Assembly (NCBI GenBank): GCA_007745635.1
Contig: CP036272.1
Location: forward strand, 3,321,086 to 3,363,173
Length of the DNA stretch: 42,088 nt
DNA from: Stieleria bergensis
Lineage (GTDB): Bacteria > Planctomycetota > Planctomycetia > Pirellulales > Pirellulaceae
Direction of reading: 5' to 3'
The notes beneath the pieces were generated by a model. That model searched no databases and had not been told where the DNA came from. It saw nothing but the letters and a program-made list of their open reading frames with translations. Positions 30,639 through 39,387 of the stretch are shown here, in pieces (within the stretch, counting starts at the first letter, position 1; the number at the start of each line of letters is the position of its first letter). The position numbers were made by a program, and so were the translations under genes.

Positions 30639-31652
30639 ATGGAACTAGTCCTCTTACGAATCATTTTCCTGTTGTGCGCTGGTGGGGTTTCGTGGATCAT
30701 CAACGAATCCCTTCCTCCCGATCCGCCGCTGGACCCCTTTGTCATCATGTTTGGCATCATCGGGACAGCGCTGACGGTCATCCTGGCTGACATCTTTGTT
30801 CCGCAGAAACGGATTGACCTGATCTCCGCCATCTACTTTGGCGTTTTGATCGGAGTGCTCCTGACCGGGATTCTTTGGATTGCCATTGCGCCATCGTTCT
30901 CGTCGTCGCAGCTGCTTGGTGAATCGGTCAAGCTGATCATCGGCATGGTGCTCTGCTACATCTGTGTCAGCGTCCTGGTGCAGACGAGAGATGATTTTCG
31001 GTTCCTGATTCCGTACGTTGAATTTGTTCGCGAAGTCAAAGGCTTCAAGCCCTTGGTACTGGATACCAGCGTGGTGATCGACGGACGAATCGCTGACCTG
31101 GTGAACACCGGTGTGTTTGACAATCAGCTGATCATGCCTCGTTTTGCCCTCACCGAGCTCCAAGCCATTGCGGATAGCAGCGACAAGTTGCGCCGCGTTC
31201 GTGGTCGACGTGGCTTGGACATTCTCAATCGAATGCGCGCCGATGCAAACGTTGATCTGATGATCTTCGATCGCGATCTTCCCGAGTTCGCCGGTCAGAC
31301 GGTCGACTTGAAGCTAGTTCTGCTGGCCAAACACCTGGAAGGAAAGGTCGTCACCGGCGACTACAACCTGAATAAAGTCGCCAGGCTGCATAATGTCCCG
31401 GTGATCAACCTTAACGAAATCAGCAACTCCTTGCGGCCTGTCTATCTGCCCGGCGAAGAGTTCAAGGTCAAGATCATCAAAGCCGGTGAAGGCCAAGATC
31501 AAGGCGTGGGTTACCTGGACGACGGAACCATGGTGGTCGTCGAAGGTGGTCGTAACCGGATCGGTCAAGACTTGCCTGTGCAGGTGACAAGCACACTGCA
31601 GACCAATGCAGGCAAGATGATCTTTGCCAAGCACGACAGTCACAGTCGCTAG
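30639..31652 (+). CDS. Membrane PIN-TRAM domain protein (YacL type)
   Basis: A 337-residue integral membrane nuclease-like protein. Four hydrophobic segments fill residues 1-125 (for example LLRIIFLLCAGGVSWII, FVIMFGIIGTALTVILADIF, LISAIYFGVLIGVLLTGILWIAI). A PIN domain follows with the acidic residues of the family: LVLDTSVVIDGRIADL, LTELQAIAD, and VTGDYNLNKVARL. A C-terminal TRAM domain (about 270-335) should bind RNA. Homologues in Bacillus (YacL) are of poorly known function; RNA cleavage at the membrane is an inference from domains. The frame runs back to 30441, but that part lacks protein character; ATG 30639 leads straight into the first membrane segment. Confidence 0.9.
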   Translation: MELVLLRIIFLLCAGGVSWIINESLPPDPPLDPFVIMFGIIGTALTVILADIFVPQKRIDLISAIYFGVLIGVLLTGILWIAIAPSFSSSQLLGESVKLIIGMVLCYICVSVLVQTRDDFRFLIPYVEFVREVKGFKPLVLDTSVVIDGRIADLVNTGVFDNQLIMPRFALTELQAIADSSDKLRRVRGRRGLDILNRMRADANVDLMIFDRDLPEFAGQTVDLKLVLLAKHLEGKVVTGDYNLNKVARLHNVPVINLNEISNSLRPVYLPGEEFKVKIIKAGEGQDQGVGYLDDGTMVVVEGGRNRIGQDLPVQVTSTLQTNAGKMIFAKHDSHSR

Positions 31653-31738
31653 CGCTTGGCACACCATAGCCCAGCGGCAACCAGCACACTCTGGTTAGCC
31701 TGGAATGGTCCCGCTGGTTCACCTAACCGTGACGCCGC

Positions 31739-32266
31739 CTATTGCGTCGTCATGTTAAGTGACTCTTTTGACACGGGCTTGATGGTGACAGCATGGTCTA
31801 GATTGATCCATGTTTGCGTGGTTCTAATCTCCTTCGAAGCATACGTTTTGCTGATTGCCAACGACTCGGCGTCCAGATTGTCGGCATTCGTCAACCGTAG
31901 AGCAGCGCGATGTTTTCCAACCCACAACGCGTAGTCTTTGGGGGATGCAGGGTGTTCCACCAGTATCCACGAACCTGCGGACAGTTGGGTGACGTGAAAA
32001 ATGTCCAGCGTAACATTCATGCTCCATTGCGCTGGCCGCCTGTTGGCCTTGGTGCCATCTGGGCGTTTCTCATACGACTCGGTGATACCGCTCGTTGAGT
32101 ACACAAAGGGGCTGCGGTCCTTGGGAAATCCTATGTGGTAGTCTTTTCCGACTTGAAGGAATGGAAGTTCTGGTTCCGCTGAAGTTGCGGGAACGTCCTG
32201 CAGAACAAGCATGCACATCGAAATGGCACCTGTAAAAAGCCTACGAAGTAGCAAGCGAAATCGCAT
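31739..32266 (-). CDS. Secreted hypothetical protein
   Basis: A 175-residue protein with a signal peptide (RFRLLLRRLFTGAISMCMLVLQ, cleavage probably near ATSA). The mature part starts PELPFLQVGKDYHIGFP and contains WILVEHPASPKDYALWVG followed by INLDHAVTIKPV near the end; it is probably beta-rich. I do not recognise the family. It is the first of a long run of short, unrelated minus-strand genes. An ATG at the extreme 5' end fits the signal peptide well. Confidence 0.75.
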   Translation of the reverse strand: MRFRLLLRRLFTGAISMCMLVLQDVPATSAEPELPFLQVGKDYHIGFPKDRSPFVYSTSGITESYEKRPDGTKANRRPAQWSMNVTLDIFHVTQLSAGSWILVEHPASPKDYALWVGKHRAALRLTNADNLDAESLAISKTYASKEIRTTQTWINLDHAVTIKPVSKESLNMTTQ

Positions 32267-32403
32267 CTCGACTCTCCAGTGATTTGTTTGTCTCGGTACA
32301 ACGGTGTCAGATCATCGACCAGGAGTAAATGCAACAAAAACGCATTGAGAACAAATGGCCGAAGTCCGTCCCATGCAGTCTGTACCATTCAGCCCCGTGG
32401 AAA

Positions 32404-33360
32404 TCAGAATGATGCCGCTGGTGTTTGAACGATCGAAAAGTCCACGGTGACTGGCCGATGATCTGATCCAGCAACGTCACCGACATGCCTTCGGGTGACA
32501 TTGATCATACGACCTACCAAAACGTGGTCAATCGGAATGCCCAGAATTCGGAATCCGAATGGCGTCCAGGAGATGCCTAAGCCCTGGCCACGCATGGAAT
32601 TGTGAAGTGTCGATTCTGCGCACAGCGTCTTGAACCACGGTGACCACGGCGTGCAATTGAAATCACCAGCAACGATTGTGGTGTCGGCCCCATGCTGCCT
32701 GACATCTTTCGCAAGTTCAGCGAATAGTTCGTTGCGAGCAGTGAACGATACGGAGTTCATCGGTGGCAGTGAGTGCGTTGCGATGACCCGTAGCAGGCCT
32801 TTGTGGGTCTGGAAACTAGCGCGAATCGAAGGCGTCGGAACGCTCGTCGAGTAATCGATGGTGTCGCACGATGAAAACGGGAGTTTGCTGTAGAGTGCAA
32901 TGCCGAAATTATCGGAGCGAGCGATGTGTATGTGATGTGGCCACTCTGCCAGCAACGCCTCATCAAGCTGTTCGATCCACGTCGCGTCGGTTTCCAGCAA
33001 GATCGCGAAATCGGGGTTGGTTCCTTCAATCAGAGATATCACCTCCGCCTTTCGAGCATTGCTTGTGAGAACATTCATCAGGAACAGTCGATGTTGTTGC
33101 TCGCTCGTGGTTGAGCTGAAGCTGAAATAGGGCCCTAGCAACAGCGAGAAAGCGACGCCAAAGAATAGTGCCGCTTTGGAGTACTTAGGCCGCTTGAGCC
33201 AACGAAGAGCGAGTCCCGAGATAAGTAACGTGACGGTCGCTTGAAGTCGCAGATGGGCCCCAAGATCAAGGAGGTGATGATATTTGCCTAGCAGTCCGGC
33301 CAGAACGGAGAGGAGCGAGAGAATCACCGCCACTTCAAAAAGGTTGGCAATTCGTTTCAT
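32404..33360 (-). CDS. Membrane-anchored endonuclease/exonuclease/phosphatase (EEP) family protein
   Basis: A 318-residue protein like the YafD-type EEP proteins. Three membrane helices (about 8-26, 38-55, 62-80) precede the catalytic domain, which shows the EEP landmarks in order: MNVLTSN (metal/substrate Asn), E123 in LLETDATW, THSLPP (His), VAGDFNCTPWSPWF (Asp/Asn), DHVLVG and GSDHRPVTVDF (catalytic Asp-His). The active site is complete, so phosphodiesterase activity on nucleic acid, lipid or another phosphoester is expected; the substrate is unknown. The catalytic domain probably faces the periplasm. The ATG overlaps the TGA of the small frame just upstream by four bases (ATGA). Confidence 0.88.
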   Translation of the reverse strand: MKRIANLFEVAVILSLLSVLAGLLGKYHHLLDLGAHLRLQATVTLLISGLALRWLKRPKYSKAALFFGVAFSLLLGPYFSFSSTTSEQQHRLFLMNVLTSNARKAEVISLIEGTNPDFAILLETDATWIEQLDEALLAEWPHHIHIARSDNFGIALYSKLPFSSCDTIDYSTSVPTPSIRASFQTHKGLLRVIATHSLPPMNSVSFTARNELFAELAKDVRQHGADTTIVAGDFNCTPWSPWFKTLCAESTLHNSMRGQGLGISWTPFGFRILGIPIDHVLVGRMINVTRRHVGDVAGSDHRPVTVDFSIVQTPAASF

Positions 33361-33575
33361 CGCGTGTCGTGGGAGAGAGTTCGGAGAAGCTCAGTCATCA
33401 ATCCGTCGCGGTGGAAACAGCGTTGTGTCTCGGAAACGTTGAACGCAGGCTCAAGAATCGCGGCGACGATGCACGTGATCCATGTGCACTGCCCCATTGT
33501 CTCAAAGGGGATTCCAATTGGCAACAGATATCGACGCATCCAATCACGGCAAAAGCGGTTGTAACAGTCCTGCAA
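33357..33575 (-). CDS. Possible small ORF coupled to the EEP gene
   Basis: A 72-residue frame whose TGA overlaps the ATG of the EEP gene as ATGA, the classic coupling arrangement. The middle has one moderately hydrophobic stretch (TWITCIVAAILEPAFNV). I do not recognise it, and other frames cross the same bases, so only the overlap supports it. Confidence 0.3.
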   Translation of the reverse strand: MQDCYNRFCRDWMRRYLLPIGIPFETMGQCTWITCIVAAILEPAFNVSETQRCFHRDGLMTELLRTLSHDTR

Positions 33576-33656
33576 CCAGATCGCTCAAATCCCATCCGCA
33601 AAGCGGCGGCAGCAACTACCTTGCGTCAGGTCGCGTCAACGGAATCCATTGTACCT

Positions 33657-33684
33657 CGGCTTGATCTCAGCGGCTTGATCTCAG
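33657..33684. repeat. 14-base direct repeat
   Basis: CGGCTTGATCTCAG occurs twice in tandem in the gap 33576-34032. A 151-residue + frame crosses this gap but lacks protein-like composition. Nothing else is recognisable in the gap. Confidence 0.75.
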
Positions 33685-34032
33685 CCCGGAACCACTCGCC
33701 GCATGATCGCTTCACTTCAGTTCGCATTGTCCGAGCGCAGAAGCTGTTTCACAGCAATGCTAAGATGATCGCAGCGCACTTTGGTCAATCTGACAAACAC
33801 CGCCAACTGCTCCAAAGGGGTTGAACAAAAAGCCCAACCAATTCACCACACTGACCTCCGTCACAAATAACCCAACCTTTCCACTCACGCAGGTCAGGCC
33901 AGAGACTAAAACAACGATGAACGAGACGAACGCGAAAGCACGACGCCACCAGCCTCATTCACTTGCAACTGCCTTTGGCCCGATGACACGTAATGGCCGC
34001 AGTAAAGAGGGTCGCAAATGCACGCTGTGCTA

Positions 34033-34551
34033 TTAGCGAGTGGGACGCTCCACCTTCGGACCGCGCAGTTCATAGAGGTCGTAGACGCTGTATTCCGAAG
34101 GAGCACGCTTCACCGCTGCTAACAAGTCATTGTCCATCAACATGCCGGTCGTCGTACGCGGGGCAGTGACATTCACACCCGTTACCCACCACGCCTTTTC
34201 GGTGCTTGCCTCGCGAAGTTGGCCTTTGGTCGATAGGGCCCATGCGGTGTCGTCGGATTTCCATTCCACTCCACCGGGAACCACATCGAAGCGAGTTCCA
34301 TACTCTCTGTTCGCAACCAGGATCAACCAGGTCTTGGTCCCAGTTGTGCCAAGCTCCGCTTCTAGCCCCTTAATCAGCCATCCATCCTGGAGGTGATAGA
34401 TCGTCGTGCCGAGGGCGGCGGTTTCGATTTTTCCCGTTTTCAACTCCCTGCCCGATGGACCCCGCAGTAGCATGAAAGCAAAAATGGCTGTTGCTGCCAA
34501 AAGTGTCGCAGCAACCACGCAGGCGAGTCGTCGTGCTTGGGAGTTTGTCAT
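34033..34551 (-). CDS. Membrane-anchored or secreted hypothetical protein
   Basis: A 172-residue protein with an N-terminal membrane segment or uncleaved signal (RRLACVVAATLLAATAIFAFMLLRG). The remainder is soluble, mixed alpha/beta in look, with LQDGWLIKGLEAELGTTGTKTWLILVANREYG as its most protein-like part, and LYELRGPKVERPTR at the end. Family not recognised. The frame is open back to 34707, but ATG 34551 places the hydrophobic segment at the N-terminus. It has no visible partner. Confidence 0.7.
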   Translation of the reverse strand: MTNSQARRLACVVAATLLAATAIFAFMLLRGPSGRELKTGKIETAALGTTIYHLQDGWLIKGLEAELGTTGTKTWLILVANREYGTRFDVVPGGVEWKSDDTAWALSTKGQLREASTEKAWWVTGVNVTAPRTTTGMLMDNDLLAAVKRAPSEYSVYDLYELRGPKVERPTR

Positions 34552-35439
34552 GTTAAATTGATCGTTTGGGCCAGCACCGAGATCGCCTCCGTTTCGAAGG
34601 CCTCGGCACTGTGCCACAGATTGCAAAATGGATGAGTTTTCAGAGCGGACGGCGTGGGGAAGCCGAACCATCGAAACGGCTTCATCGTCGAAGCAAGCAC
34701 CACCCAATTCCGTTGCGTCACTTCGTAACGCTTCTACCGCCGTTGACTGGGGACTTCTTTCGCGTCGTGATTGCCCTTTGCCAGTTTAGCAAAGGAGCGA
34801 CGGCTCAAGCAACACCCGTGAAGATTGCGAGTACGATGACAATCGGTTGGGACGCTTCCGCTGTGTTTCAACTCTTATTCTGCCGGAGAAGCTTGAATGC
34901 TTGCGAGCCAGTTTGTTTTGGTTTGACGGGAATTGGAATTTCTTGCTCGGTGGTTAATACCGTGTTGCGGCTTGCTGTCGGTAAGATCGGGCACAATGGC
35001 CGAAATTCATGGGCATCGCGAAAACATCGAAGGGAAAAAAGCAGCACCCGAAGATGCCTCTGCCCTTCGACGTTTCATTTCCAACGGTGATCGAGTTGAT
35101 CCTCATCAGACCTCTATCTTGCGACCAAGCGTCTGTAGTTTCTCAGATCAACAAGATTGAAGGCAAAGCCAATCGAGCCATAGACAGGGAAAATGTGTGC
35201 ACCAAGCAAGACTCAACACCTGCATGAACTCTTTCGCGTCATTCGTCTCTTTCGTGGTCATAATCGACCACGCACGTTTCCCACCAACGAGATCCGTCGC
35301 AGCAAGCAACCTGGATCACTGCATGAATCAAGTCCTTCCAAGAAGCCAGCCAAGACCTCGACCACGCGTCTTTCGCTCACGCAAGTCTTGATCTGACGAG
35401 CGGTAGCAATTAGCCAGCGGCGACGGTGGATCATCGAAC
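34552..35439. other. Gene-poor intergenic region
   Basis: An 888-base stretch without a supported gene. Several + frames of 60-174 codons overlap here and none has a domain. At 35228-35266 the phrase CTCTTTCGCGTCATTCGTCTC continues with TTTCGTGGTCAT, resembling the phased 'TTCGCGTC' filler repeats seen between genes in other bacteria, so it may be a degenerate dispersed repeat. No attC-like fold is clear. Confidence 0.4.
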
Positions 35440-36380
35440 TCAAAACTCCCGACTTTGCTGCTCGCTTGCATCGGATGGCTTGCCAGCCTCATTGTTATCG
35501 TTGCGGAGGTGGCGGTCCAGAAAACCGACAATCCGTTGTTGGTATTCAATTGAATCGATACGCAACAGGTCCACATGTGCAGCATCATCGACCAACCAAA
35601 GCTGTTTGGGATCTGATGCAGCGGAAAACATTGCTTGCGTTTCCGATTCGGTGGTGTGTTGGTCCTCCGCTCCGGATACAACGTAGACCGGACATTCGAT
35701 GTGAGGCATGTGGTCGATGGGGCGAAGCTCTGTCGGCGAAATACCAAGACGAGGTTGGAGTTGCATGAGTAGCAGCGAAGCGGGAATCGATGAGAGCCGG
35801 CCAAGTTTTGCGGTGACACGATTGTGGATGGCGTGATGAATATCCAAATAGACCGATTCCAGCACGAGAGCGTCGATGTCCAAAGGGGACGCCAGCAGAG
35901 CCGCCGCGCCGCCGAGCGAAACGCCAATCACGCCGATGGGCTCAGCGGGTGTTGATGTCGCGCGAATTTCACAGCGGCCCGAACGTCGTGTTGTTCCAGG
36001 TATCCGGCCGTGATTGCGTCCCCAGAGCTCTCACCGTGTGCCTGGAGGTCGATCATCACTGTCGCATATCCCGCATGATGAAGCATCCGTGCGCGATCCA
36101 ACATCGACAATCGCGAACCCCGTATGCCGTGGAGCAACACGATCACTCCGTGGCTCGAATCGGGTTGAGTATGCCAGCCTGAAATCTTTGAACCAGAATC
36201 GCTGTTCACGATGAACGCAGTTGCGTTCAAGTCGCGTGGTGGATCGCCGATTTCACGAGGGCTAGGAGCGACGAGTGCGCCAGCGACAAACCACGATGCC
36301 ATCAATCCGGCGATGACCAAGCACAACGTGGCGATCAAAGCACGGCTGATCATTCGTCTTCCTCGTGTGGGTGGCATCAA
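35440..36380 (-). pseudogene. Alpha/beta hydrolase, split by a single-base frameshift
   Basis: Two overlapping minus-strand frames together make one alpha/beta hydrolase of about 310 residues. The first (start 36380, or 36353) has a membrane anchor (LIATLCLVIAGLMASWFVAGAL) and the oxyanion strand VIVLLHGIRGSR..MLDRARMLHHAGYATVMIDLQAHG, then runs out at FARHQHPLSPSA-stop. The second resumes with the nucleophile elbow IGVSLGGAA, the acid loop VVSGAEDQHT and the histidine DDAAHVDLL. Adding one C at the CCC run near 35947-35949 restores HQHPAEPIGVIGVSLGG. Either the gene is inactive or the assembly lost one base. All three catalytic residues survive, which suggests recent damage or error. The start of the second frame is GTG, so re-initiation is conceivable. 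Confidence 0.85.
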
Positions 36381-36452
36381 TGTTACGGTGACCTCGTCCA
36401 GCGAACGTCCAAGTTCACCGGGTGCAAACAGAATAGTTTTGGGACAGGAGCG

Positions 36453-36555
36453 GCGCTGTTAAGTACTCCGTGATCATGGCGCTGTTAGGTTGCAGATGGG
36501 ACCCTCCCAACTGAACTGCTTTCCGCACGCGTCAGCGCGTTATCTAACGCTCGAC
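36453..36555. other. Palindrome-rich spacer beside the hydrolase gene
   Basis: The word GCGCTGTTA occurs at 36453 and 36481, a hairpin CAGATGGGA/TCCCAACTG with loop CCC (one mismatch) lies at 36495-36515, and GCGTTATC followed by TAACGC sits at 36538-36550. The minus strand gives GTTAGAT, which fits an integron core site. I regard it as a possible but weak attC-like or dispersed repeat element. Confidence 0.35.
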
Positions 36556-36558
36556 AGT

Positions 36559-37053
36559 TTACTGGTAACGACGATCGTTCCACTTTAGCAGGTGAACTGC
36601 TTGATCAAATGAATAGTTGCCTTCAGGACGGAAAATCTTGGCTTCTTTGACCAACGAGTCATTTTCGAGAACCGGCATGACTGAAGGTCCTCCTACGTTT
36701 CCAACACGCAGCAACTCCTTCACACACTGGCGCGAGTCAATGTGGTCAAGGAGTACGGTAATCCCGACGTAGTGCTTCTTTGTCTTGCTGTCGAAGCCTG
36801 ATGCAGCCGCTGTGTGCCCCTGTCCATGATCGACGGTGGCATAGAAGCTCTCATCACTCTGCACCGTGTACTTCACGATCTTCTCGTGATCGGTGTCCAA
36901 GACGAGCAGCGTAGAAATGGTAAGAGAACTCGCCTGGTTCCGCGTTGCGGCAGAACTAATCAAACTCGGCAAAGGCGTGCACGCCAGAACGATGGCTGCA
37001 GCGAGGAGCCATCGAAAACGTCGTGTGCGAAATGATTCCATCTTGACTCTCAT
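36559..37053 (-). CDS. Secreted hypothetical protein
   Basis: A 160-164-residue protein with a signal peptide (RRFRWLLAAAIVLACTPLPSL, probable cleavage after SSAA). The mature part includes LVLDTDHEKIVKYTVQSDESFYATVDHG and VGITVLLDHIDSRQCVKELLRVG, with a predicted alpha/beta look. Family not recognised. ATG 37053 starts one base after the TAG of the preceding frame; ATG 37041 (MESFRTRRF) is the alternative. The open frame to 37188 is not protein-like. It is tightly linked to the decayed ORF upstream. Confidence 0.72.
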   Translation of the reverse strand: MRVKMESFRTRRFRWLLAAAIVLACTPLPSLISSAATRNQASSLTISTLLVLDTDHEKIVKYTVQSDESFYATVDHGQGHTAAASGFDSKTKKHYVGITVLLDHIDSRQCVKELLRVGNVGGPSVMPVLENDSLVKEAKIFRPEGNYSFDQAVHLLKWNDRRYQ

Positions 37054-37054
37054 T

Positions 37055-37379
37055 CTACGGATAGACTTTTTGCGTTTGGTCCAACTCACGGTCCGACTCA
37101 CGGGGGACGAACAAAAGATCTCCCACTTCATAAACCGCGCACCTGTGAACGTCATGGCTCTGGCGGTTGTCGGCATCGTGAAGGTCACCTTCGAACGTTA
37201 CACTCAGTTTCGCAGTCGCGGCTCTCGTGTCGCCTGAATTTCAATTCAAGCCAAAATGCGAATGCCGCCAACACGCCGACCGCTACCTCTCAACATGCCG
37301 GGAATCACGCCAGCGGTCGGTGTCGTCCTTGCGGGGCAGATGAAGACGAACGGTAGGGATTCGTCGTAATGTCTTTCAT
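37055..37379 (-). pseudogene. Decayed small membrane-protein ORF at a cassette start
   Basis: An ATG two bases after a GTTAGGC core starts MKDITTNPYRSSSSAPQG; an 'NPY(R/Q)S' opening is common in small planctomycete membrane proteins. This frame meets TGA after 24 codons and again five codons later, then reads VAVGVLAAFAFWLELKFRR, a good membrane helix. A shifted frame then gives KLSVTFEGDLHDADNRQSHD and YEVGDLLFVPRESDRELD and stops with TAG one base before the next gene's ATG. Both parts look coding, so I read this as one broken gene of about 105 codons. Each frame alone is too short to be certain. Confidence 0.4.
37276..37320. repeat. Perfect 9-base inverted repeat inside the decayed ORF
   Basis: CCGACCGCT (37276-37284) and AGCGGTCGG (37312-37320) can pair around a 27-base loop. 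It may be a relic of an attC-like fold or part of the damaged coding sequence. Confidence 0.5.
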
Positions 37380-37381
37380 TG

Positions 37382-37480
37382 GCCTAACGTCTAAAGTCAC
37401 TGGGGCGCGTCAAGTGATTTTCTATTTGAATACGCCAGGCTTCGCGAGTCCAGTGCATTCTTTATGATCCGGCGTTATCG
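37382..37480 (-). repeat. attC-like recombination site
   Basis: On the minus strand it runs from GATAACG (overlapping the last codons of the upstream gene) to the core GTTAGGC, which fits the integron consensus GTTRRRY exactly. Between them CACTGG-ACT-CGCG and CGCG-CC-CCAGTG form a two-part stem whose arms differ by one unpaired base, as in attC sites. The next ATG is two bases beyond the core. Confidence 0.5.
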
Positions 37481-37980
37481 GAGTCCCGTTCAGCTTGACG
37501 AGAAAGCTCCATTTCGGTTTCCAAACCTGAAAAGCCCAGCGATTCGTGAAGTTCATCAATCATGGCTGTTGGTTGATCTTCATCGTTTACGGCGAAGATG
37601 CGAAATTCTTCGTGTGGCAAGCTCGGAGTGTCGTAGAGGCCAGCGCCATCCAGAATACAGCCCAAGTTGCTTAAGTACTCCCGTTGTGACATTCTGGCAA
37701 AGAGTGCGAGATCAGCGGCTGATGCACCAGAGTCAAGCAATCGTTTGAGTAGTTCTGAGTCTTCACAGTCAGGTTCGTTGGCGCGTGAAATGATCCACGA
37801 CGGGTCATGGATTCTGGCCAAGACATGTTCCGCGAGCATCTGTAGGCACATCGTCTCGACGACGGGTTGCCCTTCTTCGATCGACTGTTTGGCTGCCTCA
37901 CGAGCTTCGTCTGCATCGTATCCGTCACCATGTTTAAGGAGAAACTCTACAATTTCCTGAATCTTGATTTCGTCAGCCAT
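37462..37980 (-). CDS. Acidic hypothetical protein
   Basis: A 172-residue soluble, strongly acidic protein without signal peptide or membrane segment. It is mainly helical in look (EIKIQEIVEFLLKHGDGYD, AREAAKQSIEEG, ELLKRLLDSGASAADLALFARM), followed by a short alpha/beta part with EEFRIFAVNDEDQPTAMID. Family not recognised. The ATG is followed by GCTGACGAA and sits shortly after AAAAGGACT, a fair Shine-Dalgarno sequence. An attC-like site overlaps its 3' end, so it is probably a cassette gene. Confidence 0.75.
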   Translation of the reverse strand: MADEIKIQEIVEFLLKHGDGYDADEAREAAKQSIEEGQPVVETMCLQMLAEHVLARIHDPSWIISRANEPDCEDSELLKRLLDSGASAADLALFARMSQREYLSNLGCILDGAGLYDTPSLPHEEFRIFAVNDEDQPTAMIDELHESLGFSGLETEMELSRQAERDSDNAGS

Positions 37981-38007
37981 GGGAGTCCTTTTGAATCGAA
38001 GTGAGTG

Positions 38008-38093
38008 TGCTGTTTAGCCGGACGGCGGTTGTGATATGCGGGCCGCGGGGAATGACTCTCTACTGACTTGAACGCACCACCGCCTTGTTATCC
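38008..38093 (-). repeat. attC-like palindrome
   Basis: On the minus strand GGATAACAAGGCGGT, which contains the stop TAA of the preceding gene, pairs through GGCGGT (38079-38084 and 38024-38029 are the arms) with ACCGCCGTCC; the 3' core reads GCTAAAC, one base off GTTAAAC. The arms are about 50 bases apart. Placement at a stop codon and 28 bases before the next ATG supports a cassette site; the weak core lowers the confidence. Confidence 0.4.
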
Positions 38094-38468
38094 GCTGCTT
38101 GCAATCGAGCACCAACACGGGATACTCAGCAACGGATCGTAGTCGAGTCCCCGCTCAGCAAGCCAGGAGCCAGTAGCGTCATTGTTGCCCGTGATAAGGA
38201 AGTCACCGACCGTGGCGACTTCTGGACCAAAGTTGACAACGAAAAACAACAGGGCGATGCTTGGTACGACCAATCCACGTCCGCTGAAATGCCAGAGCGG
38301 ATAGGCGACCGTTGCCAGAACCAAGCCATTGTACGCAATCCATGCGATCCCCGCCCCAAGACGCGGTAACACCACCCGGTGAGCACTCATCGGCGTTGCT
38401 ACGAGGAATGCGACCACCAGGGTAGAGAGCAGCAGGTGTCGAATTGAAAACTGTTCTTTGGCTTTCAT
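38088..38468 (-). CDS. Small membrane protein with planctomycete 'FSIR' N-terminus
   Basis: A 126-residue protein starting MKAKEQFSIRHLLLSTLVVAFLVA, the pattern of a large group of small planctomycete membrane proteins. Three to four hydrophobic segments (LLLSTLVVAFLVATPMSA, GAGIAWIAYNGLVLATVAYPLW, VVPSIALLFFVVNFG) fill most of it; a short polar tail follows. No catalytic motif. Function unknown. A relative with the same N-terminal motif lies at 39711-40181. Its stop lies inside an attC-like palindrome. Confidence 0.72.
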   Translation of the reverse strand: MKAKEQFSIRHLLLSTLVVAFLVATPMSAHRVVLPRLGAGIAWIAYNGLVLATVAYPLWHFSGRGLVVPSIALLFFVVNFGPEVATVGDFLITGNNDATGSWLAERGLDYDPLLSIPCWCSIASSG

Positions 38469-38484
38469 GCGTTAGTTCTTCTTA

Positions 38485-38570
38485 CGAATAGCGACCGGAG
38501 ATCAACGGGCGGCGACGAGAGATTGTCCAACGAAAAGCACCGCGCCGCCCGGTGCATTGTTTGGTTCGCG
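38485..38570 (-). repeat. attC-like site, related to the one at 40859-40950
   Basis: Begins 20 bases after the stop of the transglutaminase gene. Minus strand: ACCAAACAATGCACC, then stem arm CGGGCGGCG (bases 38543-38551), a loop, GGACAATC, arm CGCCGCCCG (38506-38514), and TTGATCTCCGG-TCGCTATTCG. The nine-base arms pair perfectly. AATGCAC, GGACAATC, CCGTCG/TCGTCG, CCCG and TATTCG recur in the same order in the second site. It ends 17 bases before the ATG of the next gene. Confidence 0.55.
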
Positions 38571-38589
38571 GATTTGATGCGTAACAATC

Positions 38590-39387
38590 TCAGTAGGACG
38601 GTTCATCCATTCGCTCGACTGCCACATCCATGCGAAGCAATTCTACCGGGTCGCCGAATTGGGTGTAGATGGCGACGTCAGCCGCATCTCGACCATAGGC
38701 GATCGCCACACGTCCACCTTGATGGTCCCCTTGTGTTGGATCAAACGTGTACCACCGCCCTCCGACATAGGCCTCGAACCAAGCGTGCAGGTCCATCGGT
38801 TGCAGGTGCTCGAAATATCCCACGACCATTCGCGCCGGAATCGAAAGCGCACGACAACAGGCAATGCCTAAATGCGCCATGTCTCGGCAGACAGCCTGAT
38901 GCCTCTCGTTAACTTCGCACGCGCTGTTTATCTCCTGCCCTGTCCCGGGTGCATACCGCTTCGTCTGGCGAATGTAATCGACAATTGCGGTGCATTGGTC
39001 GTACCCCGGCGCCCAGCCCGTAACAATGGACGCCGCCATCTCGCTGAAACGATCCGCTTCGCAGAAGCGACTTGGCAGCAGAAACGGAAGCGTGTCGTCA
39101 GGCAACTGCTGTACCTCAACAAAGTGAGCCCCCGCTGCTGTATCAGAGGCTTCGGCAGTTTCGATATCAACCGACGTGTGCACCGAGAACCTTCCAGCTG
39201 GCGCCACTAAACGTTGGCAAAGATTCCCAAATGTGTCGGTGAATTCGACCACCGGCACGCTGGGCGTTAGAACGTACTGTTCGCGACTGACCCACTGCTG
39301 CCACCCACTGCGCGGTCGCAGCATGAACAAGAATGGAGTTGCCACCGGAGTGTTGAACTCAAGGTAGCAGGTTGCGTGCATCCACAT
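38590..39387 (-). CDS. Transglutaminase-like (papain-fold) protein
   Basis: A 265-residue cytoplasmic protein. The N-terminal 110 residues form a beta-rich domain typical of bacterial transglutaminase-like proteins ([19 protein letters not shown]). The core has the catalytic triad in order: Cys167 in [12 protein letters not shown], His201 in [11 protein letters not shown] and Asp216 in WYTFDPTQG. Members act as proteases, peptidases or cross-linking enzymes; the substrate here is unknown. No signal peptide is visible. Start at [10 protein letters not shown] is the only convincing one. Such genes often stand alone, and the attC-like site just after the stop fits a cassette. Confidence 0.9.
   Translation of the reverse strand: MWMHATCYLEFNTPVATPFLFMLRPRSGWQQWVSREQYVLTPSVPVVEFTDTFGNLCQRLVAPAGRFSVHTSVDIETAEASDTAAGAHFVEVQQLPDDTLPFLLPSRFCEADRFSEMAASIVTGWAPGYDQCTAIVDYIRQTKRYAPGTGQEINSACEVNERHQAVCRDMAHLGIACCRALSIPARMVVGYFEHLQPMDLHAWFEAYVGGRWYTFDPTQGDHQGGRVAIAYGRDAADVAIYTQFGDPVELLRMDVAVERMDEPSY

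Noticed and set aside
33369..33824. 151-residue + frame in the gap beside the EEP gene
   Set aside because: It is antisense to the small coupled frame, has no domain, and contains a direct repeat.
34566..35090. 174-residue + frame opposite a minus-strand gene start
   Set aside because: It overlaps the promoter of the gene at 34551, has no domain and competes with other equally open frames.
37055..37379. TGA read as tryptophan in the cassette ORFs
   Set aside because: Well-supported genes in this window end with TGA, so the standard code applies; decay or error is simpler.
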